Source: Linepithema humile
Taxonomy: Eukaryota; Arthropoda; Insecta; Hymenoptera; Formicidae
Direction of reading: 5' to 3'
NCBI RefSeq assembly: GCF_040581485.1
Contig: NC_090130.1
Coordinates: 18,665,656-18,729,655, forward strand
DNA: 64,000 bases
Both the position numbers and the translations under genes were made by a program. Below the pieces are notes generated by a model that was given only the letters and a program-made list of their open reading frames with translations, made no database searches and was not told the DNA's origin. Of this stretch, positions 10,876 to 20,562 are shown one piece after another; the stretch's first letter is position 1; each line of letters starts with the position of its first letter.

Positions 10876-12076
10876 TTATAATAAGAAATTGGCACTATAT
10901 AAAGTACAAAAAATAATGAAAATATATAAAAAAATTTTAACATGCGTCAAAATACATAAATTATATAAAACTTGAAACAATATATGAAAATCTTTCATTG
11001 ATATAGACAGTCCGTTTGAATTGCTGAAACGCGACAAATCAACTGTGTCAAGTTTTTTTTCAATTTGTATTTTTTTATTTGTCCGAAATGTTATTTTTAT
11101 ATGAGAAATAATCCAATGTTGAATACCAAAAGCGAAATTCTTGTGACAAATATTACACTCCCCTACTAAATCATCTCTTTTTGTCAAATATTTGTATAGC
11201 CAACTGCGAAGGATATGATTCTTTCGTTGTTTTTCAGAATACGAACTCAAGTGATTTTTTTATAGATTTTGATGTAGATCGAACATTTGCATTACAGACA
11301 ATACATTGTGAATATAATTTGTTTGAATATTTGAAATACAACCATGGCAATTTTGTTAGTTTTTTCTCTTGTTCGTATTTCCAATTTTTTCTATGATGCC
11401 TTATACAATGCCTGTAAAAATTTGTAACTGTTCTATAATATTTTTTTTTGCAAAACATGCATTGCGCTTTAGAATTCGGCAGTTTTACATAATATTTCCA
11501 CAGATGCTTTTTATTTACATCAGTTAGTGACTTAGACGTTGTGTTCGTTTGAAGTGATGAAACGCATTCTGATGAACTAACTGTGTCATGTGTTTCTTGC
11601 GTATTTTTCAGTTTGTCCCAATGTTCCTCTTTTATATGAGCGTCCAGATGACTATAAATAGCAACAAGTACATTTTTTTTACAAATATTACATTCCACCA
11701 CAAAACCATCTCTGTTTGTTGAATATTTCCATGGCCAACTGCGAAATGTATGATTCTTCCGTTGTTTTTCAAAATGTGAACTCAAATGATTTTCTACATA
11801 TTCGAATGTAGACAGAACATGTGCATCACAAATAACGCATTGTGAATATGATTTGTTTAATTATTTGAAAAACATCTATGGCCCTTTTATTATTGTTTTT
11901 TCTTCTTCATATTTCCAAATTTTTATATGATGATTTGCCATATTTGGTTTTAAGTGTGTATCTCCTAAATATATATATTTATTTTTGCAAAACTTGCACT
12001 GTGCTTTGAAATCCGATAGTTTCACATAATATCCCCACACATGTTTTTTATTTGCAATATTTAGTGATAAAAACAT
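10876..12076 (-). pseudogene. Repeated BED-like zinc-finger gene, copy B
   Basis: Three open pieces in different frames line up as one gene: 11876-12076 (start; KKHVWGYYVKLSDFKAQCKFC), 11234-11785 and about 10980-11250. They repeat the unit seen in copy A. The block 'EKQRKNHTFRSWPWKYST' of one unit reappears as 'EKQRKNHILRSWLYKYLT' in the next, so at least two and a half units of about 170 residues are present. At least two frameshifts break it. The second Cys/His pair of each finger is kept, so decay seems moderate. Likely a DNA-binding protein or transposase remnant; no catalytic domain is seen. Confidence 0.65.
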
Positions 12077-12180
12077 TATGTCCGTTTGAAGTGACTAGAC
12101 GCGTGTAACTGAACCAACAAGAACTGATACAAAAACGTTTCTGTCGATGAGTGTAGTAGAGAACGAAAGAAGACACATAA

Positions 12181-13203
12181 TTTACCAAACTTTTTCATAC
12201 TGTTACATTATATATACATAATACATTAATTGAGAAAACATAAGTATGCATATGTACTTCTCTACTTTGTAATGTATACATGGCTACATTTGTAACGTAT
12301 ATATGCATGTAAAAAGTTAAAAGTTTATTGGTACGTGTTTTATTAATTCTTTTTTTTCTTTCTCGTTACCTACAGTTTTGTAGTAAAAAACAAAGTAACA
12401 TAAAGTCAAAAATTTTAAATAATTATAAATATTTATTTGTAATGAAATCATATTCGATAAATATTGTAAATTAGAAGCAACTAATAAAAAGCGCTACAAG
12501 CTTGTAACCTAAGCACTTGTCAACTTATTAATTTATAACGTTATATTATATTTTGGATTGTAGTTAGTAGTTTTTAATTTTTTAATAAATGATATTATTA
12601 CTTTTTTAACGTATAATTAACGTATATTAATAAGGATGAAAGATAATGACGCGAGTACAATTGATTATAACTTGACAAATAAATCAACAAATAATTATTT
12701 AATTTTTGTTTTAGTACAAATGCGTTTTGCCTGTCATGTAAAGTAGGCACATTTATTTGAAAAATGCAACATTACTTATTACACAACCTAATATTATTCC
12801 TATATCAGATTTGCAAGTAATATTTATAAAGCACAAGTACACTATAATTAATTTAGCTTATTCTTTGAAAAAGATTACTATATTGCGTTAAATAATTTCA
12901 TATCACATTATCCTTCAGAGATTGAAATTATAAAATAAAAATTAAATTAAAATTTGATTAATTAAATAATCTTCGTTTTATTGTTAGTTTACTTTGACCT
13001 GAAAGTTCGAATTTTAATCAATTTGCAATCTTTAGTTTCCAAAGAATTGTCTGGCTTAAACATTTTTTAGACAAAAAATTTCGAATGAAACAGTTTCAGG
13101 AATAATAAAAATGACGAAATGTTTGATTCGTATGTAGTTTAACTTTCCAGCAATTGCAGTAGTATGACGCAATATATTAAAGTCAATTTACGGTATTATC
13201 ACA
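12181..13203. other. AT-rich DNA with no recognised gene
   Basis: AT-rich intergenic sequence, rich in TATA/ATTA runs. I see no ORF, repeat or structure worth naming. Confidence 0.6.
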
Positions 13204-13616
13204 CACTGAGAAAAATGGTTTTATTATATTAACAAAATTCTTCTGGTTGACCGTATTTTAGTCGAACGAAACAGAATTTCTGGTTATCGTCACAAAATTT
13301 TACACCTTATATCAACACCGTTTGGTTAACTTTACTATAAGGATTTGAATAAGTGTTTTCTTGTTGGATCTACAAAACTTCTTGTTATATTTACATAAAT
13401 CGCAGCGCTCTGCAACAGTTTCGTCATTACTCACTAAACGGTTGATCAACTGTTCGCCGCATTCATTTGTTACACTGCTACTGCGCCCTCGCTACTCGCG
13501 GCGTGTATCGCGCGCATTAGATCTTTCGCGAAGCAATGGCGTTAAGCAGTCGGAACAGTCTCAACTGAGCTCGCTAAAGTTTTATGTCGCGTCGTGGAAT
13601 CCATTACGGAATATTA

Positions 13617-13788
13617 GTTAGGCCGATGGCAGAGAACGAGAAGTAAGCACTTATGTCTATCGTAGACGTCTGTCGTGGACGTATGGTAAGGCAGAGAAAA
13701 ACGTAAGTCGTGAAAGATTATTGGATATGTGTGGAAACGACTACGACATACATAAGTTTTTACGTCTCGGTCTCTGCCATCAGCCTTA
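13617..13788. mobile_element. Nested foldback element
   Basis: Arms 'GGCCGATGGCAGAGAACGAG' (left) and, read in reverse, 'GGCTGATGGCAGAGACCGAG' (right) continue through ACTTATGT and CGTAG, spanning about 170 bp. No coding capacity. Confidence 0.65.
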
Positions 13789-13846
13789 CATCCGAAAAGT
13801 TTTATGATCACGTGGTGTTTTTTTTTTTTTTAATGAAATATATGTA

Positions 13847-13921
13847 TACCAGTGATGTAATGTTTCCTACCGGGCTCCCGGCTCCCGAGCCCGGTAGGAA
13901 ACATCACATCACTGAGTATAC
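13847..13921. mobile_element. 75-bp GC-rich palindrome, short family member
   Basis: GTATAC + CAGTGATG...GTTTCCTACCGGGCTC, a 9-nt loop, then GAGCCCGGTAGGAAAC...CATCACTG + GTATAC. The same arms flank a longer palindrome at 32954-33115, so this is a small internally deleted member of a repeat family. Confidence 0.75.
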
Positions 13922-14023
13922 TTTAAACCAAAATATATTGTTAGTATTTTACAAAAACCACACCTATCCGAACTTGTTTTTTAACTACAAAGTTGTGTTA
14001 ACCTAACGAAACGATATAGTAAA

Positions 14024-14153
14024 GTTAACAAGAAATTCTGGTAGAGTTTTGTAAATCTAACAACACAATGTGGTAAGGTTTACAAGAAATTCTGGTAGAG
14101 TTTTGTAAATCTAACAACACGATGTAGTAAGGTTTACAAGAAATTCTGATAGA
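14024..14153. repeat. 54-bp tandem repeat, about 2.4 units
   Basis: Unit contains 'acaagaaattctggtagag' and 'gtaaatctaacaacac'; units differ at a few positions. It sits near the right end of the CACTG element. Confidence 0.8.
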
Positions 14154-14285
14154 TTTAAACAGGATGAAATTTAACAGAATCTTCTGGTAATTCCAACAAC
14201 AAATTTGTTTCGTCCATTTTTGAACAAACGTACTAGTAGAATCAACCAGAATTTCTTATAATACAACAAAATTTTTTTTCCAGTG

Positions 14286-15093
14286 CATAAATAATACAAG
14301 AAAGAGAGAAATAGCGCGATTGTCTTTGCTTAAAGGAGTCATATTACTAAGGAAAGTTTCTCGTAAGTTGCACGTTAGGTGCATATGTACTTTAATAATG
14401 TTCATACACTAATCTTTCTTCTTTTATTTAAAATATTTAAATACAAGTAAAATATATAAATTTAGATTGTATATTATTGTATAACAATAAAACGTCAGAA
14501 AAAGGAACAAGATATTCGTTTCATATGCGATGTCCCGAAGAGAATCTAATGAAACCTGCAAAAGAGAATCTAATGGAACCTGCAAAATGTCATACAATTA
14601 TTAATATAATTACATATGCAAGTCTAAAGTTGTGTCAGGAATATTTCGTATAATTTATATAATCTGTGAGAAAAGCTTGTATTAACATGATCATATATGT
14701 ATACGGACACGTATTATTCATAAACATATAATCACGCTAACGTATATACATATAACTTTCCGCATAATGCAGTCACTAAATTTCCATTGCATATCTCCTA
14801 ACATCTGTCTCATGATTTATCTCAAATGGTTATTGAAAATAATTTTGAACCAATAGACTATCAACTACCAAAATAAAACATTTGTTTATGTTTTAACATC
14901 TTTATAATGAGCACTTGTAATACCAAATAGTGGCGAATATGGTATTTGTGTCAGTTGTGATAGCTCTGTATGTGTAGCATTAGCTACATCCAGTTGATAG
15001 CTGAACGATATTATCGATTTTATTGCCATTGATGATAAATCATGAAATAGGAGAAACATTCTTTTAAATTTTCCTTGTACATCACATATTTAT
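14286..15093. other. Intergenic DNA with a small tandem duplication
   Basis: No gene seen. A 24-bp direct tandem duplication (unit 'agagaatctaatg(a/g)aacctgc') lies at about 14538-14585. Confidence 0.6.
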
Positions 15094-15235
15094 AATTATG
15101 CCAGGTCTCGTCCGGATGGATATAATTGTAGTAGCGTTCCGCTGCGCTATCCTCAACAGGTTTTGAAGCCAGATTCAAAAAACGCGCCGCCTGCTTGCAC
15201 GCAGGCCGCGCCGTACTATCGCCACGGCCCTCATT
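15094..15235 (+). repeat. DIRS left inverted terminal repeat
   Basis: Begins AATTATGCCAGGTCTCGTCC and runs to ...GCCACGGCCCTCATT. It is the reverse complement of 19691-19829 with few differences; the left copy has GCCAGGTCTC where the right has GCTGTCTC. Confidence 0.88.
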
Positions 15236-15311
15236 GTTTTCCTGTTGTGCAATTCCTCAACTCGTGCTTTTTTCTCATTTTTCAGTACTACGAATTCTTG
15301 TCTTTTCAGGA

Positions 15312-16565
15312 ATGGGAAAGACGTCTCACACATCCAGAAAGAGAAGGAGATCACCGTCGGCAGATAGGATTGCGGGTTTAGAGGAAAAGATGTCACATTT
15401 GATTGACATCCTCTCACAGAGTGAGGTTATGGCGCCCCGTCGCCCCTCCCCGCAACGGTCTGTTCTCTCTGCTTCCCCGCAGACGAGTCAAGGGTCACGC
15501 ATTCATTCGAGATCCGACTCGGAGGTCGGTCTCGAGGCACCTCTTGTGCCAGCGGACCCATCAGGTGTGTATGAATACTGCTGGATCTGTATTTGCGAAA
15601 TACAGGCGGCATGACGACACAACCTGCTTTTACAGACAGTCTCATCAACTTCGTACATCTGTTGCAGTGGTAAGTGATGCAGACGAGGATGACTTGCCTC
15701 CTCCAGGAGGGCAAGTCCCTCCCCTAACCTAACCTAACCTCCAGGCCCTAAGCAAGGTTTGCTTCAGGCTAGCTTTCTCCCGGATATCTCTGTCTCCGGC
15801 GAGGTCACCGCCGTTTCTCTGGCCAAACAATTGTTTGGAGAGCGAGACATTGAGAAGGTCTCTTTCTGGGACGAAATAGTAACCCAGATGTGGCAGGATC
15901 TCACACGTTCTGGTCTTGTCACGGATCAACATGATCAACTTTTCAAAAAATACTCTCCGCCGGACGCAGCGGCTTTTCTCAAAGCCCCGGCATTAAACCA
16001 GGAATGTCGAGTGGCTCTCAAGGGAAACTCTGTTATCAAGAGGGATGATTTTGCCTGCAAAAATCAGGATCAACTTGGCAAGGCCCTTTGCGCTCTTGGC
16101 GAGGCCATTTCGGATTTTCTCTGCCCGGCCATTCAATCATCTCTCACGTCGGAGGCACGTTCAGCAGTGGCTAAGGTTAACGATGGTGCCAGAATCCTGG
16201 CTGACCTTTTCCATCAGCTTTCCAAATCTAAACGGGCACAAATCATGCCCGCACTCAATCTTGCAGCCAAGGACACTGCAAATGCTATCCCTTCGGATGA
16301 GCTTCTCTTCGGGACCTCCTTTGGAGACCAAATAAAGAAGGTAGCAGCAATGCAGAAATCGTCTAAGGAAATCATCAGAGTCCTGGTACAGATATCCAGA
16401 CAACTTCAGCAGCCGATCTCTCAGCCTGTACGTACAGCTGCATCTAGTTCGGGAAATGCCCGAGCCCCTGCGCCCCGCCCGAGGACGGCATCCAGGAGGC
16501 CAGGGGCGAACACAAATCGCCGTCCGTACTATCCCAGGTCCCACTCGAGGTCGAGGAGACACTAG
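15312..16565 (+). CDS. DIRS gag-like protein, probably spliced
   Basis: First ORF of the DIRS element, expected to form the RNA-binding particle. Exon 1 starts at ATG 15312 with a basic, Ser-rich N-terminus (TSRKRRRSPS). Its frame stops at 15614, but the same frame is open again from about 15745 to 16565. A CAG|GTGTGT donor at 15565 and a CTCCAG acceptor ending at 15744 would remove exactly 180 nt and keep the frame. The C-terminal part has helical capsid-like sequence and ends in an Arg/Ser/Pro-rich tail (RRPGANTNRR, RSRRH) suited to nucleic acid binding. The intron is inferred; an alternative is a decayed copy with a stop. Confidence 0.75.
15565..15744 (+). other. Putative 180-nt intron in DIRS gag, holding (CCTAA)3
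   Basis: Donor CAG|GTGTGT and acceptor CCTCCAG flank a stretch with in-frame stops. Just before the acceptor is CCTAACCTAACCTAACCT (15723-15740), three units of the insect telomeric repeat read on the C-rich strand, which could also act as a branch-point and pyrimidine region (CTAAC). Confidence 0.55.
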
Positions 16566-16582
16566 TTAACACTGAGGTAATA

Positions 16583-18484
16583 GTGGGCGGCAGATTAGCC
16601 CTTTTTCGGTCCCAATGGGAAATAATTACTTCGGGTCCAAGGATCCTACAAGCCATTTCGGGGTATAGGCTACCCCTCATCCGGCAACCACTCTCTCAGG
16701 CCAGAGAACCTTCAGTTCTCTTATCCTGCTTCGAGGAGCAGCGCTGTTCCCAGGAGATTGCCAGACTTTTAACTAAGGGAGCAATAGAGCCAGCCGTGGA
16801 CTGTGAGAGTCAATATCTGTCCTCATATTTCTTGATTGAAAAACCCTCAGGAGGTTGGAGATTTATTCTCAACCTGAAAAACCTCAATCGGTTTATTCGT
16901 GCACCGCATTTCAAGATGGAGGACTGGAAAACCGTTATTCGCCTTATTTCTCCAGGAGATTATCTCGCCTCCATTGACCTGGAGGACGCATATCTCCTTG
17001 TTCCGGTACACCAGAACGATAGGAAATTCCTTCGTTTTCGTTTCCTCGGTCATCTATACCAATTCCGTGTCTTACCTTTTGGCCTGGCTTCGACACCTTA
17101 CATTTTTACTAAGATTTTAAGGCCAGTAGCATATTTCCTCAGGGTTAAAGGCTTCTCTTCGGTGATTTACCTGGACGATTTTCTCCTCATAGCGCCATCG
17201 CATAATCAGTGCCGGAAGAATATCAAGGCAACAAGACAGTTGCTGTTATCTTTAGGATTTCTCATTAACGAACGCAAGAGCGTTTCCACCCCGACAAGTT
17301 CTTGTCGCTTCCTTGGTTTTATTTTTAACACATCATCTTTTACAGTTTCCATCCCCCCTGACAGGAGGGAGAAATTATTCCAGAGATTCTTGGATATCCT
17401 TGCCAGAAGCAGTTGCAAAATTCGCTATTTAGCCAGTTTTATAGGCTCTTTGATCTCGGTTTGCCCAGCCGTCCAGTATGGCATTTTACACACAAAAATC
17501 TTAGAAAGAATAAAATTTTTGGCTCTTACAGCTACAGGAGGCGACTTCGAGGCTCAAATGTCTCTCCCTTCATCGATCAGGGAGGATCTCCACTGGTGGA
17601 AGAACATTTTTGCGGACAAATCTCAAGAAAATCCCATCAGATCAGGTCTCTTTGACCTTGAGATCTTCTCAGACGCCTCCCTCACAGGTTGGGGCGCTGT
17701 TTGTAGCAAGGGGCGTTCACACGGGTTTTGGTCACCGAAAGAGAAGCATTTCCACATTAATTATCTAGAACTACTAGCGGTTTTCCACGCTCTTCGCTGT
17801 TTTGCCGCTCATTTTTCGAACTCCAGCGTTCTTCTCAGGGTAGATAACTCTACAGCCCTGTCTTACATTAATCGCATGGGCTCCATAAAATTTCCACTCT
17901 TATCTAATTTAGCTAGGGAAATCTGGATGTGGTGTGCAGACCGGAATATCTTTATCTATGCTGCATATATTCCTTCAGCCCAAAATTGCGAAGCAGACGC
18001 CGAGTCTAGGGTAGTCTCCGAGGGAACTGAATGGACCCTAGATCATCGATATTTTAGTATAATCAATCATCGTTTTGGGCAGTTTGATATTGACTTATTC
18101 GCATCATCCATCAATAACAAATGCGTTAGATTTGTTTCTTGGCTTCCAGATCCTCTCGCGGAGGCAGTCGATGCCTTTTCGTTACACTGGGATAGCTTTT
18201 ATTTCTATGCATTCCCCCCTTTTATCCTAATTTTAAAGGTTCTGCGTAAAATTATCTTCGACGAAGCGGAGGGGGTGGTTGTCGTGCCGTGGTGGCCAGC
18301 CCAACCATGGTTCCCCTTATTTAACCGCATTATAGTCAGTCGCCCTATCTGCTTCAATCCCAACATTAACATGTTATCATCTCCTTTCAGGAAATTTCAC
18401 CCAGCTTGGGACAGGATTACCCTGGTTGCCGCGAGGTTATCCGGCAAGCCTTTGTCTACAGGGAAACTCCATCCCAAGCAGTAG
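16583..18484 (+). CDS. DIRS reverse transcriptase / RNase H with C-terminal domain
   Basis: 633-aa polyprotein that copies the element RNA. RT motifs are visible: 'RFILNLKNLNRF', 'SIDLEDAYLLVPV' (first catalytic D), 'FRVLPFGLASTP' and the YLDD box near residue 196. RNase H follows with 'EIFSDASLTGWGAV', 'INYLELLAVFHAL' and 'LLRVDNSTALSYIN'. The last 150 residues carry the 'IDLFASSINNK ... SWLPDPLAEAVDAF ... YAFPPF ... VPWWPAQPWF' block that DIRS elements keep after RNase H, often described as methyltransferase-like. It starts 17 bp after gag and its end overlaps the recombinase ORF by up to 79 bp. No breaks seen. Confidence 0.93.
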   Translation: MGGRLALFRSQWEIITSGPRILQAISGYRLPLIRQPLSQAREPSVLLSCFEEQRCSQEIARLLTKGAIEPAVDCESQYLSSYFLIEKPSGGWRFILNLKNLNRFIRAPHFKMEDWKTVIRLISPGDYLASIDLEDAYLLVPVHQNDRKFLRFRFLGHLYQFRVLPFGLASTPYIFTKILRPVAYFLRVKGFSSVIYLDDFLLIAPSHNQCRKNIKATRQLLLSLGFLINERKSVSTPTSSCRFLGFIFNTSSFTVSIPPDRREKLFQRFLDILARSSCKIRYLASFIGSLISVCPAVQYGILHTKILERIKFLALTATGGDFEAQMSLPSSIREDLHWWKNIFADKSQENPIRSGLFDLEIFSDASLTGWGAVCSKGRSHGFWSPKEKHFHINYLELLAVFHALRCFAAHFSNSSVLLRVDNSTALSYINRMGSIKFPLLSNLAREIWMWCADRNIFIYAAYIPSAQNCEADAESRVVSEGTEWTLDHRYFSIINHRFGQFDIDLFASSINNKCVRFVSWLPDPLAEAVDAFSLHWDSFYFYAFPPFILILKVLRKIIFDEAEGVVVVPWWPAQPWFPLFNRIIVSRPICFNPNINMLSSPFRKFHPAWDRITLVAARLSGKPLSTGKLHPKQ

Positions 18485-18489
18485 CTACA

Positions 18490-19395
18490 ATGCTCGCTTC
18501 TCTCTCAGAGGCTACTATAGCCCAATATGCGAAACCTATCAAGCTGTGGTGGAATTTCTGCAAAGAAAAGGACATCGACTACTTTACTCCGTCAGTGCCC
18601 GTCTTCTTGGACTTTTTATTGTCACAGTTTTTAGGGGTGCGCTCCTACGCCACCCTAAACTCATACCGTTCTGCTATATCGCTGGTTTCGACGAATGAAG
18701 TAGGTTCTCACCCTCTCATTAAGAGATTCTTTCGAGGAGTTGCGGCTTTGAAGCCTCAACGCCCTCGTTACGACTACGTATGGGACCCAGCTCCAGTTCT
18801 TAACTATCTGGCCTCCCTATACCCTCATAAGAACCTCTCTCTAGAATGCTTGTCTAAAAAGCTCATCACACTCCTTGCTCTTACTACCGCGCAGAGGATG
18901 CAGACGCTTGCAGCCATCCAGATCTCTAATATTCAATTCGCGGATTCCTTAATCATTAAAATTTCTTCGCGTTTAAAGACCTCGGGAATCGGCAGAGCTC
19001 AACCCTTGCTCTCGTTCAAGCCCTTCCAAAGTAAGCCAGAGCTTTGTCTTTTCTCTTTATTAAAGTTTTATTTACAATTCACATCCATCTTGCGCAGCGA
19101 AAGCTGTTCACCTCTTTTCATTTCTCTTCGGGCCCCGCATAGGCCGGTGGCAGCTCAGACATTAGCTTGCTGGGTTAAGGAGGTGCTTGGCTCAGCCGGA
19201 ATTAATACTAGGATCTTCTCTGCACACTCTACTCGTCACGCTTCAACTTCTCTCGCTGCTAGTAGAGGTGTTAGTTTGGACGAGATCAGGCGTACTGCTG
19301 GCTGGAGCAGTTCCTCAAATGTCTTTGCCCGTTTCTACAATCGCCCGTTGCTTAGGGGCGCATCTTTTCAGGACACAGTCTTGAATAGTACATAA
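18490..19395 (+). CDS. DIRS tyrosine recombinase
   Basis: Site-specific recombinase that would integrate circular element DNA. The open frame begins at 18406 in overlap with the RT gene; I choose the Met at 18490 (MLASLSEATIAQYAKPIK), where the N-terminal SAM-like domain begins, giving about 301 aa. The catalytic domain shows the first Arg in 'TTAQRMQTLAAIQ', the HxxR-type box 'AHSTRHASTS', a Trp in 'RTAGWSSSS' and the nucleophilic Tyr in 'NVFARFYNR'. Sharing of RT 3' end and recombinase 5' end is usual in DIRS elements. Intact. Confidence 0.92.
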   Translation: MLASLSEATIAQYAKPIKLWWNFCKEKDIDYFTPSVPVFLDFLLSQFLGVRSYATLNSYRSAISLVSTNEVGSHPLIKRFFRGVAALKPQRPRYDYVWDPAPVLNYLASLYPHKNLSLECLSKKLITLLALTTAQRMQTLAAIQISNIQFADSLIIKISSRLKTSGIGRAQPLLSFKPFQSKPELCLFSLLKFYLQFTSILRSESCSPLFISLRAPHRPVAAQTLACWVKEVLGSAGINTRIFSAHSTRHASTSLAASRGVSLDEIRRTAGWSSSSNVFARFYNRPLLRGASFQDTVLNST

Positions 19396-19521
19396 GAGTT
19401 TTTATAAACATATAGATTTTCAGATTTATTTCTTTTCCTACATAATCAAATGTATAATCCAAATAAAAAACGTTTTATTTTGTACCGTACGGAATCTACA
19501 ACAAATCTGTGCTTTGAATAT

Positions 19522-19619
19522 CTACAATTATATCCATCCGGACGAGACCTGGCATAATTTAATAATCAAACGAACTTACCGTGAAGTTCGATTATAATTA
19601 TGCTGTCTCGTCCGGATGG
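19522..19619 (+). repeat. DIRS internal complementary region (circle-junction template)
   Basis: 19522-19559 is the reverse complement of the left element end (it keeps the left-specific CCTGG variant). 19556-19619 is the reverse complement of the right end, including the extension to 19870. The two halves share a single AATT at 19556-19559. Confidence 0.88.
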
Positions 19620-19690
19620 AGTATCCCTCCCCCCCCCCCTTTTTTCTTTTTGTTCTATCCCAATTTTGCCAGATTTGTTACCTTTAAACT

Positions 19691-19870
19691 AATGAGGGCC
19701 GTGGCGATAGTACGGCGCGGCCTGCGTGCAGGCAGGCGGCGCGTTTTTTGAATCTGGCTTCAAAACCTGTTGAGGATAGCGCAGCGGAACGCTACTACAA
19801 TTATATCCATCCGGACGAGACAGCATAATTATAATCGAACTTCACGGTAAATTCGTTTGATTATTAAATT
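19691..19870 (+). repeat. DIRS right inverted terminal repeat with extension
   Basis: 19691-19829 is inverted relative to 15094-15235. From 19830 to 19870 runs a right-specific extension (hairpin-like CGAACTTCACGG..., ending ATTAAATT) that is represented once more, inverted, in the internal complementary region. Confidence 0.85.
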
Positions 19871-20233
19871 TTACGCAATATTATAGAAATAACAGACTTG
19901 GAAAAAATGTATAATTCAAAAATGTTGCTGATAATAGTAAAATCGTAAAATAACTAATATTAAAAAGTGAATGTAAATTTAACAATAACAAGTATATCAC
20001 ATTAGAATAACATTTAGAAAAATCAATTCTGATAATTGCAACACATAATTAATTCTCTAACATCTCTATTGAATTTGCAATTTTCTAACATAGTTTATAA
20101 AATTTATAGAGATTCTCATCTATCATAAAAATATAACGTATAACATTTTATATGGCATCTACACGTTAGACAAATAGAAGTAATTAGATTACTTTCAGCT
20201 TTATCTCTCCATTCAAAAATAATATCTTTTTTC
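19871..20233. other. Intergenic, no feature seen
   Basis: AT-rich sequence between the DIRS element and a foldback repeat; no ORF with support. Confidence 0.5.
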
Positions 20234-20562
20234 AGCTGGTTGAAGTTTGGAACGTTCCTGGAGCGATTTTTTAAAAATAATTTGTCATTCTTCTCCTTTT
20301 GCAGGGAGGAAGTTTCAAGACCCACAAACAAAGTACAAAAAAGACCGATCCAATACATGCGTCGGAAGACACCCTCATACTCAAAAAAACCTCCCCCCAA
20401 AATCTCTTAAAAAATCCTCTTTGTGTCTTCCGACGCATGTATCGGATCGGTCTCTTATGTATGTCGTGTGAGGGCCTCAAAACTTTCTCTGTGCAGAAAG
20501 AGAAGAGCGACAAATCATTAAAAAAAAAATCGCTCCAGAAACGTTCCAAACTTCAACCAGCT
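20234..20562. mobile_element. Foldback element, about 329 bp
   Basis: Two imperfect inverted arms of about 140 bp start AGCTGGTTGAAGTTTGGAAC at both outer ends and meet around an A/C-rich loop near 20380-20425. The inner arm part 'ATACATGCGTCGGAAGACAC' is almost perfectly paired. ORFs crossing it on both strands look alike only because of this symmetry. No target duplication identified. Confidence 0.8.

Larger units (their letters stand above)
13204..14285. mobile_element. Non-autonomous CACTG-ended element (1.08 kb)
   Basis: Ends are inverted: CACTGAGAAAAAT... at the left and ...TTTTTTTTCCAGTG at the right, with similarity extending about 40 bp through a 'TTCT(G)GTTGA' block. It holds no transposase. 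Inside are a foldback (13617-13788), a GC-rich palindrome (13847-13921) and 54-bp tandem repeats (14024-14153). Subterminal copies of 'AACAAGAAATTCTGGT' resemble transposase-binding repeats. No clear target duplication, so the family is uncertain. Confidence 0.6.
15094..19870 (+). mobile_element. DIRS-type tyrosine-recombinase retrotransposon
   Basis: A 4.8-kb retroelement with gag, RT-RNase H and tyrosine recombinase genes in order on the plus strand, flanked by inverted repeats of about 140 bp (15094-15235 and 19691-19829). A 41-bp extension runs to 19870 on the right. An internal complementary region at 19522-19619 is the reverse complement of the left end followed directly by that of the right end. 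All three ORFs are long and open, so this copy could be young or active. DIRS elements integrate by recombination rather than a DDE integrase, giving no staggered duplication. AATT occurs at both edges. Confidence 0.92.

Noticed and set aside
13361..13621. 86-aa ORF inside the CACTG element
   Set aside because: No similarity, sits in a non-autonomous element with palindromes; chance ORF.
15723..15740. Interstitial telomere
   Set aside because: Only three CCTAA units, located at a probable splice acceptor; too short to call a telomeric remnant.
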